Positions 1 through 10,226 of a stretch of DNA of 40,633 bases are shown here, piece by piece. The stretch covers positions 1 to 40,633 of the IMG/VR virus record IMGVR_UViG_3300042309_000334; one strand, 5' to 3'. The translations under genes were made by a program, and so were the position numbers. This DNA comes from a virus. The notes beneath the pieces were generated by a model. The model made no database searches. It was not told the DNA's origin and worked only from the letters and a program-made list of their open reading frames with translations. Positions within the stretch are counted from its first letter, which is position 1; each line of letters starts with the position of its first letter.

Positions 1-3000
1 TGCTTCTTGTGGGAAGGTATGCTCTGATCTGCCCTCTGTTAGCCGCATCAACAAGCTCAGGGCTGAAATCCATGTAAAAACCTTCGTCCGTATCGATGTA
101 GTCAATATTCCCCTTCTGAACTTCGCCTATTGCTTTCTCAAGGCTATTAAATTCTCCAGCTTCTTCATCAGGGCGCGTTGGATCTGTAGGATCTTTTGGA
201 TCTTTATAGCCGCGATACATAGGCGTTCCGTCTAGCCGTTGTGTTCTATCCAACCTGTGAGGACTAGGAACAGACAGGGGAAACAGCTTCATCTTGTATT
301 TCTTCAACCAAGCGCTGACTTCATTTTTCAAAATCTTGTCATAGTACGGCTTGTATTTAGTTCCTCCGTACCAGACTGAACCCAACTTCGGATTATATGT
401 CTGAACCTGTGGATTTGCCGTGTTGACCATTCTTTCAACCAAGTCTTTTGGAAGAATATCTGTCAGAGACTTATCGATAAAATCCATCCTCAACGCGCCC
501 GGCGCATACGCTTGATCTATTACCTTCAAGGTCTGTGGATCAACCCGCAAGTTCATATACGTTGACGAACTTGGATAGATTCTTACTTGTAGCGTGTCTT
601 TAATGTCTGGGCTATCGGCTGTTCCTAAATCTACGGGCATTTGCTCCCACTGAATTTTGTGGGCTGGGGCCATGTTACGCCAGCGCCTTGACTGAGTTTC
701 TCCTCCTGACCAGAACAAACCCGTTTGTCCGTTACGAACGGCTTCAATGATCGCTGATTTTATAAGAGCCAATCCCCACTCTCTGCTTTCGGGAAACGGA
801 GTTTCTGGAGGAGCGTCATAGTCCTCAATCTTGCCTTCGCCTCGTTTAATTTTCAGCGTATAATTTGGCTCACCAGTAGGCTCAACTAATCCTTCGGAAT
901 AATAGCCCTTGCTCCAATTGCGATTGTACCTATCTATGTAATCTTGCGCTTCTGCCTCAGTCGAAAATCCTTGGCGCAGCATAATGGGATATGTGATGCC
1001 ATCTTGAGTCATCTCAACGTCATAACTAGGAGCCTGCTTCCTGAAACCGCGAGGAACCCCGCCTCTTTTATCTTGGCCTTCAAGAGGCTCGCGAGTTACG
1101 GGATCAACCATTACCCTAGCAGCCTGCATCCGATCACTTTGAAGTTCATGGACGTGCGAAATATCCTTCAAATGACTCATGCCAGTGCCGCCCCATGATT
1201 TAGGAATTTCAGGGGTTGTATAAGTCCATCCACGATAAGCTGCATAAAAATCTGCTTCTTTCGGGCTAATCAGTCCTTTTTTGACTGCTACTTGCAAAGC
1301 TCCTGTGCCGTACTTATCCATAGAAGGAAGCGGCCCATAAGATTCTGGAGACAAACTTCCCTCCGTGCGTTGTTTTATAAGAACAGGCTCAACTGCTTGA
1401 ACTATCGATGCTTCAATGTCAGGAAGTTTCCTGAGCGTAGGATCAAGTATATAACGATCACCAAGCCTCATATGGGCTATGTAATATGGATAATCTGAAT
1501 AGTGAGTAGCGGTATATTTAAGATCACTATATCTGCGATAGTCGGAATCTGAAAGTGTGCCTTCGGCATATTCACCAATTTGTTTTCTGGCATTAAGCTC
1601 TTTGACTACTTTATTGGCCGCTGCCTTAGTCTTGTGCCACCCGGGTACGCTCGCTGCTCCATAACCACGATGGTCTTGCCATTGCTGTTTGGGCCTAACG
1701 GCATATTGACCAGTTACAGGAGATCGATTTTCGTCACGAAAAACCTCGTATTCAATTATGTCTATAGGGGGACGAACTTGCAGGACTTTTTCGCGATAGT
1801 TCCTATCGCCTGTGGTTCTGTACTCAGCATGACGAGTATCAGACGTATCTCCATATGCTCCAATCTCTGGATACCAAAGAGGAGCCAAGTCTCCATACAT
1901 GACTGTATTGCTCAGGCGCTCTGGATCATTGATCAAAGTGTTTATTTGTCTGTACAAAGATTCCCTTGATGCTTCGTCTTCGGCCTTATCTCCTAAATCC
2001 TGAATATCTTCTCTTTCTTCAATTCTGTCTTTTTTGACATCTCTTATCTCCACCGCATCGTCTAAAAGTTCCTGAGCAACAACTGTGGCCCTGTCAACAT
2101 TGGCTGTTCCGCCTTCGACATGATCTTTCTGTTGCGCTTCTGACATTATTCGATTTGCGCGTTCTCGCTCTTGCTGATATTTAGCGTCAACTTCCTCATA
2201 AGCGTAATCGATTAGATTTCTATATCGCTCGCCAACACTGTTGGAAATATTTTCTGCGGCGTCCGCTGTGTTTCTAGTAAATCTTTCGGCCTCAACTAAA
2301 CCCATTTCATCAATCATCCGAATAGCTTCTAAGGCCGCAAATTTTTCGTAATCCCATCCAGCAGCCTTTGCTGCCTCAACTGCCCTATCTCGCGCTTGTC
2401 TATGATCCTGCCTGCGGACATACGGGTTTTCAGTAACTGTTTTCGGGTTGTCTTTATAGATCTGCTGAACCTCTTTGCGAGCAAGTGCATATCTGTTCAA
2501 ATAAAGATCGGCCTGTTCTTTCAGCGTTTTGTAAATCCTCTTTCCTTTCGGATCCATCTGCTTCCAAGAAATGCGATTGCCTAAGGAACCAAGTGTGCTG
2601 ATTGAAAACTTTGTGGAGTTTTGCCTGAGATACTCCATCAGATCAGCCTTATCGATATTCTTGCCTCCCTTACCAAGGATATCTATGCCCTCCATGATCT
2701 TGCTCCAGCGAACCTCTGCCGCTTTGATGCCGTTGCCCGGGTTAAGGATAATGGCCTTGAGTTGTTCTGCAGGCACTGACTTCCCTTGAATCTTCTGCTG
2801 AAGAACATCCTCTAGTTGGCTCATAAAGCCGGGGAAGACTCGCTCATCTAGTGTCAACTCACGTTTCGGAAGGAATTGGCGAGCAATCTCTGATTCGATT
2901 TCTCGCCTTGGGAGGAAATTCTTTTTGGCTAGATCGTAAGATATAGGCAACGGATCGAATCCGCTTTCAGCAAGTTCAGCAATGTGGTCAATCCGCACTG

Positions 3001-6000
3001 ACATGATAGTGCGGTCAAAATCAAGACCCTTCGGATCGCCCTTCCTGCGCGGGGTTCGCGTTCTATCGGGATTAAATCCTTCGGTTTCCTTGTCAAAAAG
3101 ATTGAGGAAATCGTCAAAGATATTTCGCTTTTGAGCAGCGACCTTTGGATCAGCGTCCAGCACTGTTGCCTTTATAGTATTGCCGTCAGCATCAACTTTT
3201 GTGGCAATAGTTCCAGCGTCAGTATAGCCACTGCCCGGTAACCCCTTCGTCCAGTTGTCTAGATAAGCCTGTGTAAACTCTGTCCAGAATGCCTGTTTGC
3301 TTCCCTGCCAAAACTGTAACCGCAACGGCATTCTTTCCGCCCATGCGTCCAGTTTCCCAAACATTCTTCCTACAGAAATAGTAGTAGCCAAAAGATTGCC
3401 GTCCTTTGACAGCATCAATCCAATCGGCACTAGATCATAAATTTTAGGCGAAAATGCAACGTATTCGCCCTTGTCGTTCATCATAGGAGCGTAGTCGATC
3501 ATCATTCTTTCGCCGTTTCCGCGACGAATCATGTCATTGATCTGTAGGAAATAATCTTTGAGGCGCTTCGGTATGATTGACTCAGGCAAGTTTCTAATTG
3601 CCTCAATCTGCATATCGCTCAGCGTTCCGCGATACGTCTCGCCTCCCTTTTTTGTCGGATCAAACCTGTTTGGAGCGCCATAGTCAGGTGTATCCAGCGC
3701 CTCGTTGATGTACTTTTTGCGTAGTTTCGCCAGCTTTCTTGCCTCAAGTGGGCCTGTCCATTTAGGGCTTCCATCAGGGTTTGTCGCAATGCGCCCCCGA
3801 ATGGTGATTTTAGATCCTACTGGAAGTCCCGCCGTATTAACTTCAGAAGCAATAGGCCCATAAGTCTGTCCAATGGACGCAATTCCTTGATCAGATACGT
3901 TCCATTCACCCTCATATACCATCAAATCTTTGATGATTTGCGGCTCACCAATAACTTTGCCGTCTGGCCCCTCAATAACTGCGACAACCTCGCGTTTGAC
4001 TACGGGCTGCATCCATCCAAATCGCTCAAGAATGCCTCTGTTTTTGGCTTTGGATAACTCAAGTTTAGTGATTTTCGGAGGAGCCTCTCCCTGAATGGGG
4101 CTGCTTATTTGGCCTTGCAAGTCTTCTAGCTCTCGTAGCGCTTTATCAGCCATTGCAGAAATCTCTGGAGAGAACGTAACCCTACTTGCAGTCCCGTATC
4201 CCGCAAGACCGCTACGGAGAGTCCGCACCATGTTGCGGAATTCTCCCATTTTGAAGAACGTCAAAGCATTCTGAACAACCTGTCTCCGAATGTCGCTCTT
4301 TGAGTATCCGAAAAGCCTAGATATGGAGCCTCCAGCAAGATCCGACATGATCTCGTCCTGCATATACTTCGCTACACGGGCCTCATCTAATCCGTACTTG
4401 TTGGTTCCCGGCTGTTCAGCCGCAAATCTCATCATCATGCTCGCCTTAAATTCAGGTGTGGCTCCCGCCAAGTACCTGTTAACGAACATATCGGTTAGAT
4501 CAGCGTCTGAATAAACTCCATCAGTAGTAGCAATAACATTGCCCTGAGCGTCTTTGAAATCTTGCCTGAAAAGTTTCCTTCTTGCTGGCTCTGTAAGCTC
4601 TCGGAATTCAGGAACGTCACCAAGCAAGTGTCCAGCCTCATGTGCAAACTCTTCAATTGGGGTTCTTCCCAAGCTGTTCGCTCTTTTAACTACCTCGTCT
4701 GCATTGATAACAACTGAAGGTTTAAGATCGTCCATCCTTACTTGGACTCTTGACCCATCTTGTGGAGCCATGCCCGGCTTGTATTCTTTAGCCGTTGGAG
4801 CATCGTAAAAACCAGTTTGAGTCGCAGCCTCATTAATAGAGGCCATTATCTGAGGATTTCTTACAGCATCTGGATACTTTTTAAGCAGAAGGTTTCTAAT
4901 TTGCTCAGTTGTAAGGATGCGTAGATTGACGTTGTTTTGTCCTGTGCCAAAACCTCCGTTCACCAGTTCGTTGAATCTGGCAACTGTCGCCAAAAATTGC
5001 CTTCCGTATTCATTTTGAGTCTGAACGCCTGCTCGACGCATCCGTTTTGCAGCAATTTCATTCGCCCTAGCTGCCTTGGCAGCATCGTTCATCTCTTCCT
5101 TTAGGCGGCTGCGCTTCTCGGCCCGTGTTTCAGGGCCAAAATCGCGCCTCAAATATTTTTTCCCGTCAGCGCCAGTGAATTCAATGACCTTGAAGTCAGC
5201 TTTTCCAGCAGGAGCAGCCTCGGCAGGCTCTTTATCTAGAGCATCCAATTCTGTTTTTTTCTCCTGATACTTACGCTTTGCCGCTTCAGCGCTTTGCTGT
5301 TGTGCTCTGACGGCTGTTTCCCAACTGGTCAGTTTACCATCTAGGGTAGCCCTGTCTTCCACAGGGAGCGTTTGTCTAAATTTGAGGATATCGACATCCT
5401 GTTGCGCCCTGCGACGAGACTCCAAGATAGGATCGCTAGTGCCTAAAAGTTTATTTTTAACCCTGTTTTGACCTAGTCCAAAAGCCGTCCAAAGAAGACC
5501 TTCTCCGATAACTTGAGCCATCTGATCCCCATCCTGCGAGTCAACAACTCCTGTTGCTATGCCAACAAGTGTTGGCTCGACTCCAGCCTTTATAAGCTCT
5601 CCAGCATTATTGACGATGTTGTCTGCTCTTCGTCCACCAAACTGTAGAATTTTTTCTGCAGCACTTCCCTTTGCGATATTCGCTGCAGCCGTAGCTTCTC
5701 CAGCAGCGCCAGCTTTGGCGGCAGCAGCCTCTCTTGCCAATTTGGACATTGTCTCAAAGCGACCAACAGTGCCTCCTGCAGATACTCTTCCAGCCTCTAG
5801 GTAAGCCCTTAGAGAGCCGGGCGCTGAGCGCAACATTCTTCCTCCTAAAGCTCCTGCTATAGTTCCAGTAAGACTTTGATCATCGCCTGCAGCTAAATAC
5901 CCAACTCCCGCGCCAGCAGCATACGGGGCAACCCCTTGAAGAGCCTTAACAAACTTAATTTCTTTGTATGCCGCCTCAGCGTCTGAAATTTTCTTGTCGA

Positions 6001-7804
6001 TATACGCTGCTGCCTTTTCGGTTTTAGAAACTTTTTGTTTTGCATCAAGAGCGGCTCTTGCTTTTTTGCTTTGGGCCATGCGCTCGGCCCTTTGAAGAAC
6101 AGCAAGTTGTTTATCTGTCAGTCCCGCCGTCTGCATGGCGCGAACAAGTTTAGGAGTAAGCTGACTTCCAGCACTGACCAAGGCGCTTCCATAGCCAAAT
6201 GGCCCCATAGCCATAGCCTGTGGAAGGAACAGGTCGCCAGTAGCAGTAATGTTTGGGTTAAGTTCCCAAAGTGTTTGTTTTTGCTCTTCAAGATACTCGG
6301 AAGCACCTTGTTTCCTTGCTTCAATGTCTAGATTCCTTTGTTTTTCGGCCTGTTCTTTGGTCATGCCAAAGTCTTCCATGTAGTCCTCAACAGTCCCTAT
6401 GTCTTGCTGTGCAAGAGAAGAAATCAATGGGGCAACAGCGTCTAAATATCTATGATACGGAGTAGGGTTCTTGTTCTCGTACCACATTTTAGCGCCAGTG
6501 AACAAACTTCTGGCTCGGAAATTCTGGAAACTTTTCTCTCTACTTCCCCAAGGCATTGTCTCGTTCAGAAGATCGAATGCCTCAATTCCTCCTGCGCCAA
6601 CTTTCTGCCCAACTGCTGCAAGTTGGTATGGCTGATCTACGGCTGAAGCCAAATAGGAGGGAACAATGGCCTTTGCCTTGTTAACAATATCTTCGCGTTT
6701 CTTTAGAAGCTCTTCTCTTTGTTCAGGAGAGTATTCTTGTAGAACTATTTCCAACAATTGTGCTGAAGAATAATTCGGATCTAGTTCCGCTGCTCTGACT
6801 TTTTCCTGAACTACTTTCTTACGATCCTCTGGAAGTTGAAAAATAAGCTGATTCGCCATGCCCTCGTCACTTCCAGATGCAAGAGCATCCATAGATCCCA
6901 CAGCCGCTTCAACTCCTCCAGTTGCAGCACTTAATCCAAATGTTGCAAATCCAGAAGCGGCCTTTCCAGCAAGATCTATTGTTTTAGGGAAAATATTGAG
7001 CCAGCTTGCTTCATCTGTCGGGACGGCAGCTTTTAATGGACGTTGGTAGTCATATACCTTCCGATCCAACTCTTCGGTGAAGACAATATCTTCTCGTTGT
7101 TGCTTGACCGCAGAAAGCTCTGCTGGAGACAAGGAATTAAGCATCTCCTGTTCTTGCGGAGACAGGTCGAATCCCTGCTTTCCCCTGACTAAATACAGGA
7201 AAATCTCTGGTTGTTTTGTGGGAATCTTTTCGGGTTCAGTAGGCTCTTCTTTTGGAGCCTCGCCAATAAGTTTAGGGGCTTTTTGAGGCTCTTTCTTTTC
7301 TCCAAGAAGCCATGCCATTGCACCCTGATCAAGCGGACGCAATTCAGCGCCCTTAAATATTTCATCCGCTGTTACCTCTGGTTTTTTGGGAGCCATTCCA
7401 GCGTACTCCATGTACGCAGCGTCTCCCTTGACCTCTTCTTTTGGCTCTTTGGGTTCAGGTTTTGCGGCAGGAGTAACCGATTTTGGAGGAACATATGCTC
7501 CAGTTAATCCTCCAAGTTGCGACATTGGCTTTGGAGCCTGACCAACTTTAGGAAGCGGGGGAGGATTTACGCCTCTTGCTGCCTCAGTAAGAGGCTTTGG
7601 CACTTCAATTACTGGAAGAGGCTTTGCGGCTGGAACAGGTTGCCCCTGAGCAACCGCAGCGCGTTCACGATCTACTGTGTCTCTAGCAAGACCTAAAATA
7701 TAATCAGCAGAGTTTTGCGGATCGGTAAAAGCCTGTTTCTTTTTGGCCTCTTCCTCTTCAACTTGCCTTCTGGCCTCGGCTAAAATTTCATCTGCCTCAG
7801 TCAT
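1..7804 (-). CDS. Giant polyvalent-type virion (ejection) protein, partial at left edge
   Basis: The frame starting with ATG at 7804 stays open to the left edge, giving at least 2601 residues with no stop seen when I read it through. The N-terminal 200 residues are Pro/Lys/Glu-rich and look disordered. Gly/Ala-rich hydrophobic stretches occur near residues 620-650. A zincin-type motif HEAGH lies at residues 1055-1059, preceded by a helical EEFA and followed by an acidic segment. Near residue 2219 the sequence HELQSD occurs, with WSGGETQSRRW about 145 residues later (from 2365); this resembles an EIQSDWHQ-type domain known from phage and plasmid polyvalent proteins. Position at the end of the internal-protein cluster suggests a protein carried in the virion and injected with DNA. 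That role is inferred. The C terminus lies outside the window. Confidence 0.85.
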   Translation of the reverse strand, partial: MTEADEILAEARRQVEEEEAKKKQAFTDPQNSADYILGLARDTVDRERAAVAQGQPVPAAKPLPVIEVPKPLTEAARGVNPPPLPKVGQAPKPMSQLGGLTGAYVPPKSVTPAAKPEPKEPKEEVKGDAAYMEYAGMAPKKPEVTADEIFKGAELRPLDQGAMAWLLGEKKEPQKAPKLIGEAPKEEPTEPEKIPTKQPEIFLYLVRGKQGFDLSPQEQEMLNSLSPAELSAVKQQREDIVFTEELDRKVYDYQRPLKAAVPTDEASWLNIFPKTIDLAGKAASGFATFGLSAATGGVEAAVGSMDALASGSDEGMANQLIFQLPEDRKKVVQEKVRAAELDPNYSSAQLLEIVLQEYSPEQREELLKKREDIVNKAKAIVPSYLASAVDQPYQLAAVGQKVGAGGIEAFDLLNETMPWGSREKSFQNFRARSLFTGAKMWYENKNPTPYHRYLDAVAPLISSLAQQDIGTVEDYMEDFGMTKEQAEKQRNLDIEARKQGASEYLEEQKQTLWELNPNITATGDLFLPQAMAMGPFGYGSALVSAGSQLTPKLVRAMQTAGLTDKQLAVLQRAERMAQSKKARAALDAKQKVSKTEKAAAYIDKKISDAEAAYKEIKFVKALQGVAPYAAGAGVGYLAAGDDQSLTGTIAGALGGRMLRSAPGSLRAYLEAGRVSAGGTVGRFETMSKLAREAAAAKAGAAGEATAAANIAKGSAAEKILQFGGRRADNIVNNAGELIKAGVEPTLVGIATGVVDSQDGDQMAQVIGEGLLWTAFGLGQNRVKNKLLGTSDPILESRRRAQQDVDILKFRQTLPVEDRATLDGKLTSWETAVRAQQQSAEAAKRKYQEKKTELDALDKEPAEAAPAGKADFKVIEFTGADGKKYLRRDFGPETRAEKRSRLKEEMNDAAKAARANEIAAKRMRRAGVQTQNEYGRQFLATVARFNELVNGGFGTGQNNVNLRILTTEQIRNLLLKKYPDAVRNPQIMASINEAATQTGFYDAPTAKEYKPGMAPQDGSRVQVRMDDLKPSVVINADEVVKRANSLGRTPIEEFAHEAGHLLGDVPEFRELTEPARRKLFRQDFKDAQGNVIATTDGVYSDADLTDMFVNRYLAGATPEFKASMMMRFAAEQPGTNKYGLDEARVAKYMQDEIMSDLAGGSISRLFGYSKSDIRRQVVQNALTFFKMGEFRNMVRTLRSGLAGYGTASRVTFSPEISAMADKALRELEDLQGQISSPIQGEAPPKITKLELSKAKNRGILERFGWMQPVVKREVVAVIEGPDGKVIGEPQIIKDLMVYEGEWNVSDQGIASIGQTYGPIASEVNTAGLPVGSKITIRGRIATNPDGSPKWTGPLEARKLAKLRKKYINEALDTPDYGAPNRFDPTKKGGETYRGTLSDMQIEAIRNLPESIIPKRLKDYFLQINDMIRRGNGERMMIDYAPMMNDKGEYVAFSPKIYDLVPIGLMLSKDGNLLATTISVGRMFGKLDAWAERMPLRLQFWQGSKQAFWTEFTQAYLDNWTKGLPGSGYTDAGTIATKVDADGNTIKATVLDADPKVAAQKRNIFDDFLNLFDKETEGFNPDRTRTPRRKGDPKGLDFDRTIMSVRIDHIAELAESGFDPLPISYDLAKKNFLPRREIESEIARQFLPKRELTLDERVFPGFMSQLEDVLQQKIQGKSVPAEQLKAIILNPGNGIKAAEVRWSKIMEGIDILGKGGKNIDKADLMEYLRQNSTKFSISTLGSLGNRISWKQMDPKGKRIYKTLKEQADLYLNRYALARKEVQQIYKDNPKTVTENPYVRRQDHRQARDRAVEAAKAAGWDYEKFAALEAIRMIDEMGLVEAERFTRNTADAAENISNSVGERYRNLIDYAYEEVDAKYQQERERANRIMSEAQQKDHVEGGTANVDRATVVAQELLDDAVEIRDVKKDRIEEREDIQDLGDKAEDEASRESLYRQINTLINDPERLSNTVMYGDLAPLWYPEIGAYGDTSDTRHAEYRTTGDRNYREKVLQVRPPIDIIEYEVFRDENRSPVTGQYAVRPKQQWQDHRGYGAASVPGWHKTKAAANKVVKELNARKQIGEYAEGTLSDSDYRRYSDLKYTATHYSDYPYYIAHMRLGDRYILDPTLRKLPDIEASIVQAVEPVLIKQRTEGSLSPESYGPLPSMDKYGTGALQVAVKKGLISPKEADFYAAYRGWTYTTPEIPKSWGGTGMSHLKDISHVHELQSDRMQAARVMVDPVTREPLEGQDKRGGVPRGFRKQAPSYDVEMTQDGITYPIMLRQGFSTEAEAQDYIDRYNRNWSKGYYSEGLVEPTGEPNYTLKIKRGEGKIEDYDAPPETPFPESREWGLALIKSAIIEAVRNGQTGLFWSGGETQSRRWRNMAPAHKIQWEQMPVDLGTADSPDIKDTLQVRIYPSSSTYMNLRVDPQTLKVIDQAYAPGALRMDFIDKSLTDILPKDLVERMVNTANPQVQTYNPKLGSVWYGGTKYKPYYDKILKNEVSAWLKKYKMKLFPLSVPSPHRLDRTQRLDGTPMYRGYKDPKDPTDPTRPDEEAGEFNSLEKAIGEVQKGNIDYIDTDEGFYMDFSPELVDAANRGQIRAYLPTRS

Positions 7805-7805
7805 T

Positions 7806-9686
7806 TTAATCTACAGCAATTTCTTGTTCGTACTGAAGTTCTAGATCCCGTTGCTGTTTGATTAAATCTTGTAGTTCTGTAAATGCGCGTTGCCTTTCTT
7901 CGGGGTTATCTTGGAATCCCTGAACCTCTTGGACTTTTTGTTTGATCTTGAAATTAAGATTAGCCAGAGGATCAGGGGTTTTTAGATCAACTACAACCAT
8001 TTCTGGGCGTACGTTGTCTCGTTTTGCAAGTTCTGAGTAAATTGAAGACAGTTGGTTTTGTGCTCGTTGCCTTTGCACGTAGAGACTTTTAGCCACTCGC
8101 ACAAATTCTTTACGCTGATCGTCGCCAAGTCTTCCGCCAGTGATTAATCTGTTATATTCGGCCTGAATTCTTTGTGGAACGCCTGCTGCATTTTGGGCAT
8201 TTGCAAATTCGCCCTCTCGGACAGTCGAGCCCGGATCTAGCAGCTTCATATAACTGAAAATAAGCGCTAAATCCGCCGCGCCTTGGCTTGCGGGATTCTT
8301 TGCTGCCAGTTCAGCAGCCCTATTGATGTTCCCGAAAGCGTCCTGAACGATTAGATAGTTCTTTGAGCCATCTAAATATTCTTTACGTAGCTTGGCCTCC
8401 CTATCGCTATCAGGGCCAGCGGCCTGTTCGGACTTGGCTATTGCTGCTTTTTCGGCCTGAGTCATAGGCTCAGGCATAGAAACTTCCCAATAGTCAACGC
8501 CTGCAACATCATCGAATTGCTTTTTCACCTGTGGCTTGTTGTAGCCTTCGGGAACAGGCAATTGCTGCATAGCGAATGCATCTTCCTGATTTGCAAAAGA
8601 GCCTGATTGAAAGTCAGGATGTAGTCCCTTCAGAGGAGCCTCTTGTGCTGCTTTTCCAGCAACTGCAGCAGGCATAGCGGCCAAAGTAGGCTGAGCAGCA
8701 TTGATTCTTGCGGCTTGTTGTACAGCACTACCAACAGCGGCTGAGCGCACGTCTGCTCGCAACTGTTGTTCTTGTCTATTAGGAGGCAGCACAGCCATGT
8801 TTACAGGGCCAGCAAGAGAAAGCTCTGAAAGAACGCTGCTTATTGCTTCGCTAGGTAGCGTTGCGGCGGGAGCATTCTTATCAGCACTTGCAACTGCACT
8901 GCTAAGCGCCTTCATCGGATCAATATTCAGCTTATAGGCAGGATCACTAAGATCGATGTAGTAATTTTTATCCTCAGAAGCGCTGGATATAGGAGCAATA
9001 GGCGCAATGTCCTCAGTTCCCTGTGCGCCCGGCACAAACGGCGCAGGCATTGTATCCAAACGAAACGGCTGCTCTAAAGGAGTCCGTTTCGGCATATTTT
9101 CTTGGTATGGATTGTCAACTGGAAGCAACTCAGGCAATGGTTCTTCAGGAGGAAGATCTTCAGGAAGAATATCAAGGTTAGGATCGGGAGGCATTCCGCC
9201 TTCATTCTCATCTTCAGCATAGCCAGAAGCATTTTTCTTCTCTGGAATGGCAGTTCCACCAATTAGCTGTCTTGGCTTTTTCTTATTTCCTCCAACCTCT
9301 TCAAGGCGCTTTGCAGCAGCCTCACGCATATAATCAATGCGCTTCTGCAGAGCCTCTGAACTTCTGGCTGATTTAATGCCTTCGATCTCTAGGTTACGCA
9401 AATGCTTGCGCTCTTCTGATTTTAAAGCCTCACCCGCCTCATAGTTAGCCATGTATCCCTTAATGGCTCCTCCAGCAATATCTGCAAGTGCTCCAGCGCC
9501 AGCAGTCATGGGCGCATATCTCTTGTCATCCGCCAAAGCGTATGAGGAAAGAGGATCGGCCCTGAATGTTGCAGGGGCAAAAGAAAGAGATACTGGCCCA
9601 AGCCCTTCTAAGGCTGAGGTAATTTTAGCCTGTCGAGGGGTAAACGCATATCCCGCAGTTTCCGCCGACATCGGGATCGCTGCCAT
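7806..9686 (-). CDS. 626-residue internal virion / ejection protein
   Basis: ATG at 9686 follows a GGTGGGG sequence contributed by the end of the preceding gene. The N-terminal 85 residues contain LADDKRYAP at 51-59, a motif repeated near the C terminus of the small protein at 10821-11342. Residues about 85-140 are charged and helical. A long Pro/Glu/Ala-rich linker follows. The C-terminal third has a helical block around residues 465-560 with LIFSYMKLLDPGSTVREGEF at its core, a signature I recognise from internal or structural proteins of many podoviruses and siphoviruses. The gene ends one base before the giant ORF begins, so the two are probably translated from one message. A role in the internal core or in DNA ejection is inferred. 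Confidence 0.85.
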   Translation of the reverse strand: MAAIPMSAETAGYAFTPRQAKITSALEGLGPVSLSFAPATFRADPLSSYALADDKRYAPMTAGAGALADIAGGAIKGYMANYEAGEALKSEERKHLRNLEIEGIKSARSSEALQKRIDYMREAAAKRLEEVGGNKKKPRQLIGGTAIPEKKNASGYAEDENEGGMPPDPNLDILPEDLPPEEPLPELLPVDNPYQENMPKRTPLEQPFRLDTMPAPFVPGAQGTEDIAPIAPISSASEDKNYYIDLSDPAYKLNIDPMKALSSAVASADKNAPAATLPSEAISSVLSELSLAGPVNMAVLPPNRQEQQLRADVRSAAVGSAVQQAARINAAQPTLAAMPAAVAGKAAQEAPLKGLHPDFQSGSFANQEDAFAMQQLPVPEGYNKPQVKKQFDDVAGVDYWEVSMPEPMTQAEKAAIAKSEQAAGPDSDREAKLRKEYLDGSKNYLIVQDAFGNINRAAELAAKNPASQGAADLALIFSYMKLLDPGSTVREGEFANAQNAAGVPQRIQAEYNRLITGGRLGDDQRKEFVRVAKSLYVQRQRAQNQLSSIYSELAKRDNVRPEMVVVDLKTPDPLANLNFKIKQKVQEVQGFQDNPEERQRAFTELQDLIKQQRDLELQYEQEIAVD

Positions 9687-9691
9687 AGGAA

Positions 9692-10225
9692 TTAAGCCCC
9701 ACCAAACGTTAAGTTATTGGTAGTTGGAATAGTAAACTGATTTTGGCGTGAAGGCGTTCCACCAGTTTGCTGATTCACAGCAGCAGCAACAGCAGGATTA
9801 ACCCCTGTTGCCGTAGCATTATTGGTAGCAGCAGGGCCAGCAGCGTACGGAGTAATTCCAGCAACTGCTCCTGCTCCAGCTACGTTACCAAGAGCCTGCA
9901 TCCTTGCGGCATTGATATCGAATCCAGCGCCTCCGCCAAGATTGGCATTTGCCATAGCTTGTTGGTTTTTAGCTGTCGCATCAATTGCCTGCTGAGAAGC
10001 CTGCATTCCAGTGAGAGATTGCTGAGCTTGCTTTTGTGATTGCTGTTGTAGCGTTTGGGCCTGTGCGTTTTCAGCAGCAATGTTTTCTTGGCGAATCCTT
10101 TCGGCCTCAGCAGCGGCTGCAGCAGCAGCTTGCGCGGCCATTGCAGTTTGCATGGCCTGCATGGCCGCATATTGATTGCTTGAAGAAGAACTACTGCCCC
10201 TATTACTAGATTTTCTTCCGCCCAT
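9692..10225 (-). CDS. Small Ala/Gln-rich virion-cluster protein, paralogue 2
   Basis: A 177-residue protein beginning MGG, then a Ser-rich stretch, an Ala/Gln-rich helical segment (about 20-95), the conserved patch GGGAGFDINAAR (about 97-108), an Ala-rich linker and the C-terminal block NQFTIPTTNNLTFGGA. The same architecture and both conserved blocks occur in the next gene upstream (10227-10751), so the two are a tandem duplication. The upstream paralogue's final FGGA codons supply GGAGGAGC about 7 bases before this ATG and act as the ribosome binding site. I do not recognise a named family. Location next to the large internal proteins suggests a minor virion or ejection role. Confidence 0.85.
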   Translation of the reverse strand: MGGRKSSNRGSSSSSSNQYAAMQAMQTAMAAQAAAAAAAEAERIRQENIAAENAQAQTLQQQSQKQAQQSLTGMQASQQAIDATAKNQQAMANANLGGGAGFDINAARMQALGNVAGAGAVAGITPYAAGPAATNNATATGVNPAVAAAVNQQTGGTPSRQNQFTIPTTNNLTFGGA

Positions 10226-10226
10226 A

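Noticed and set aside
944-7507. Many short plus-strand frames across the left 7.8 kb
   Set aside because: All lie opposite the uninterrupted giant minus-strand ORF and show the low-complexity Ser/Leu/Pro patterns expected of shadow frames.
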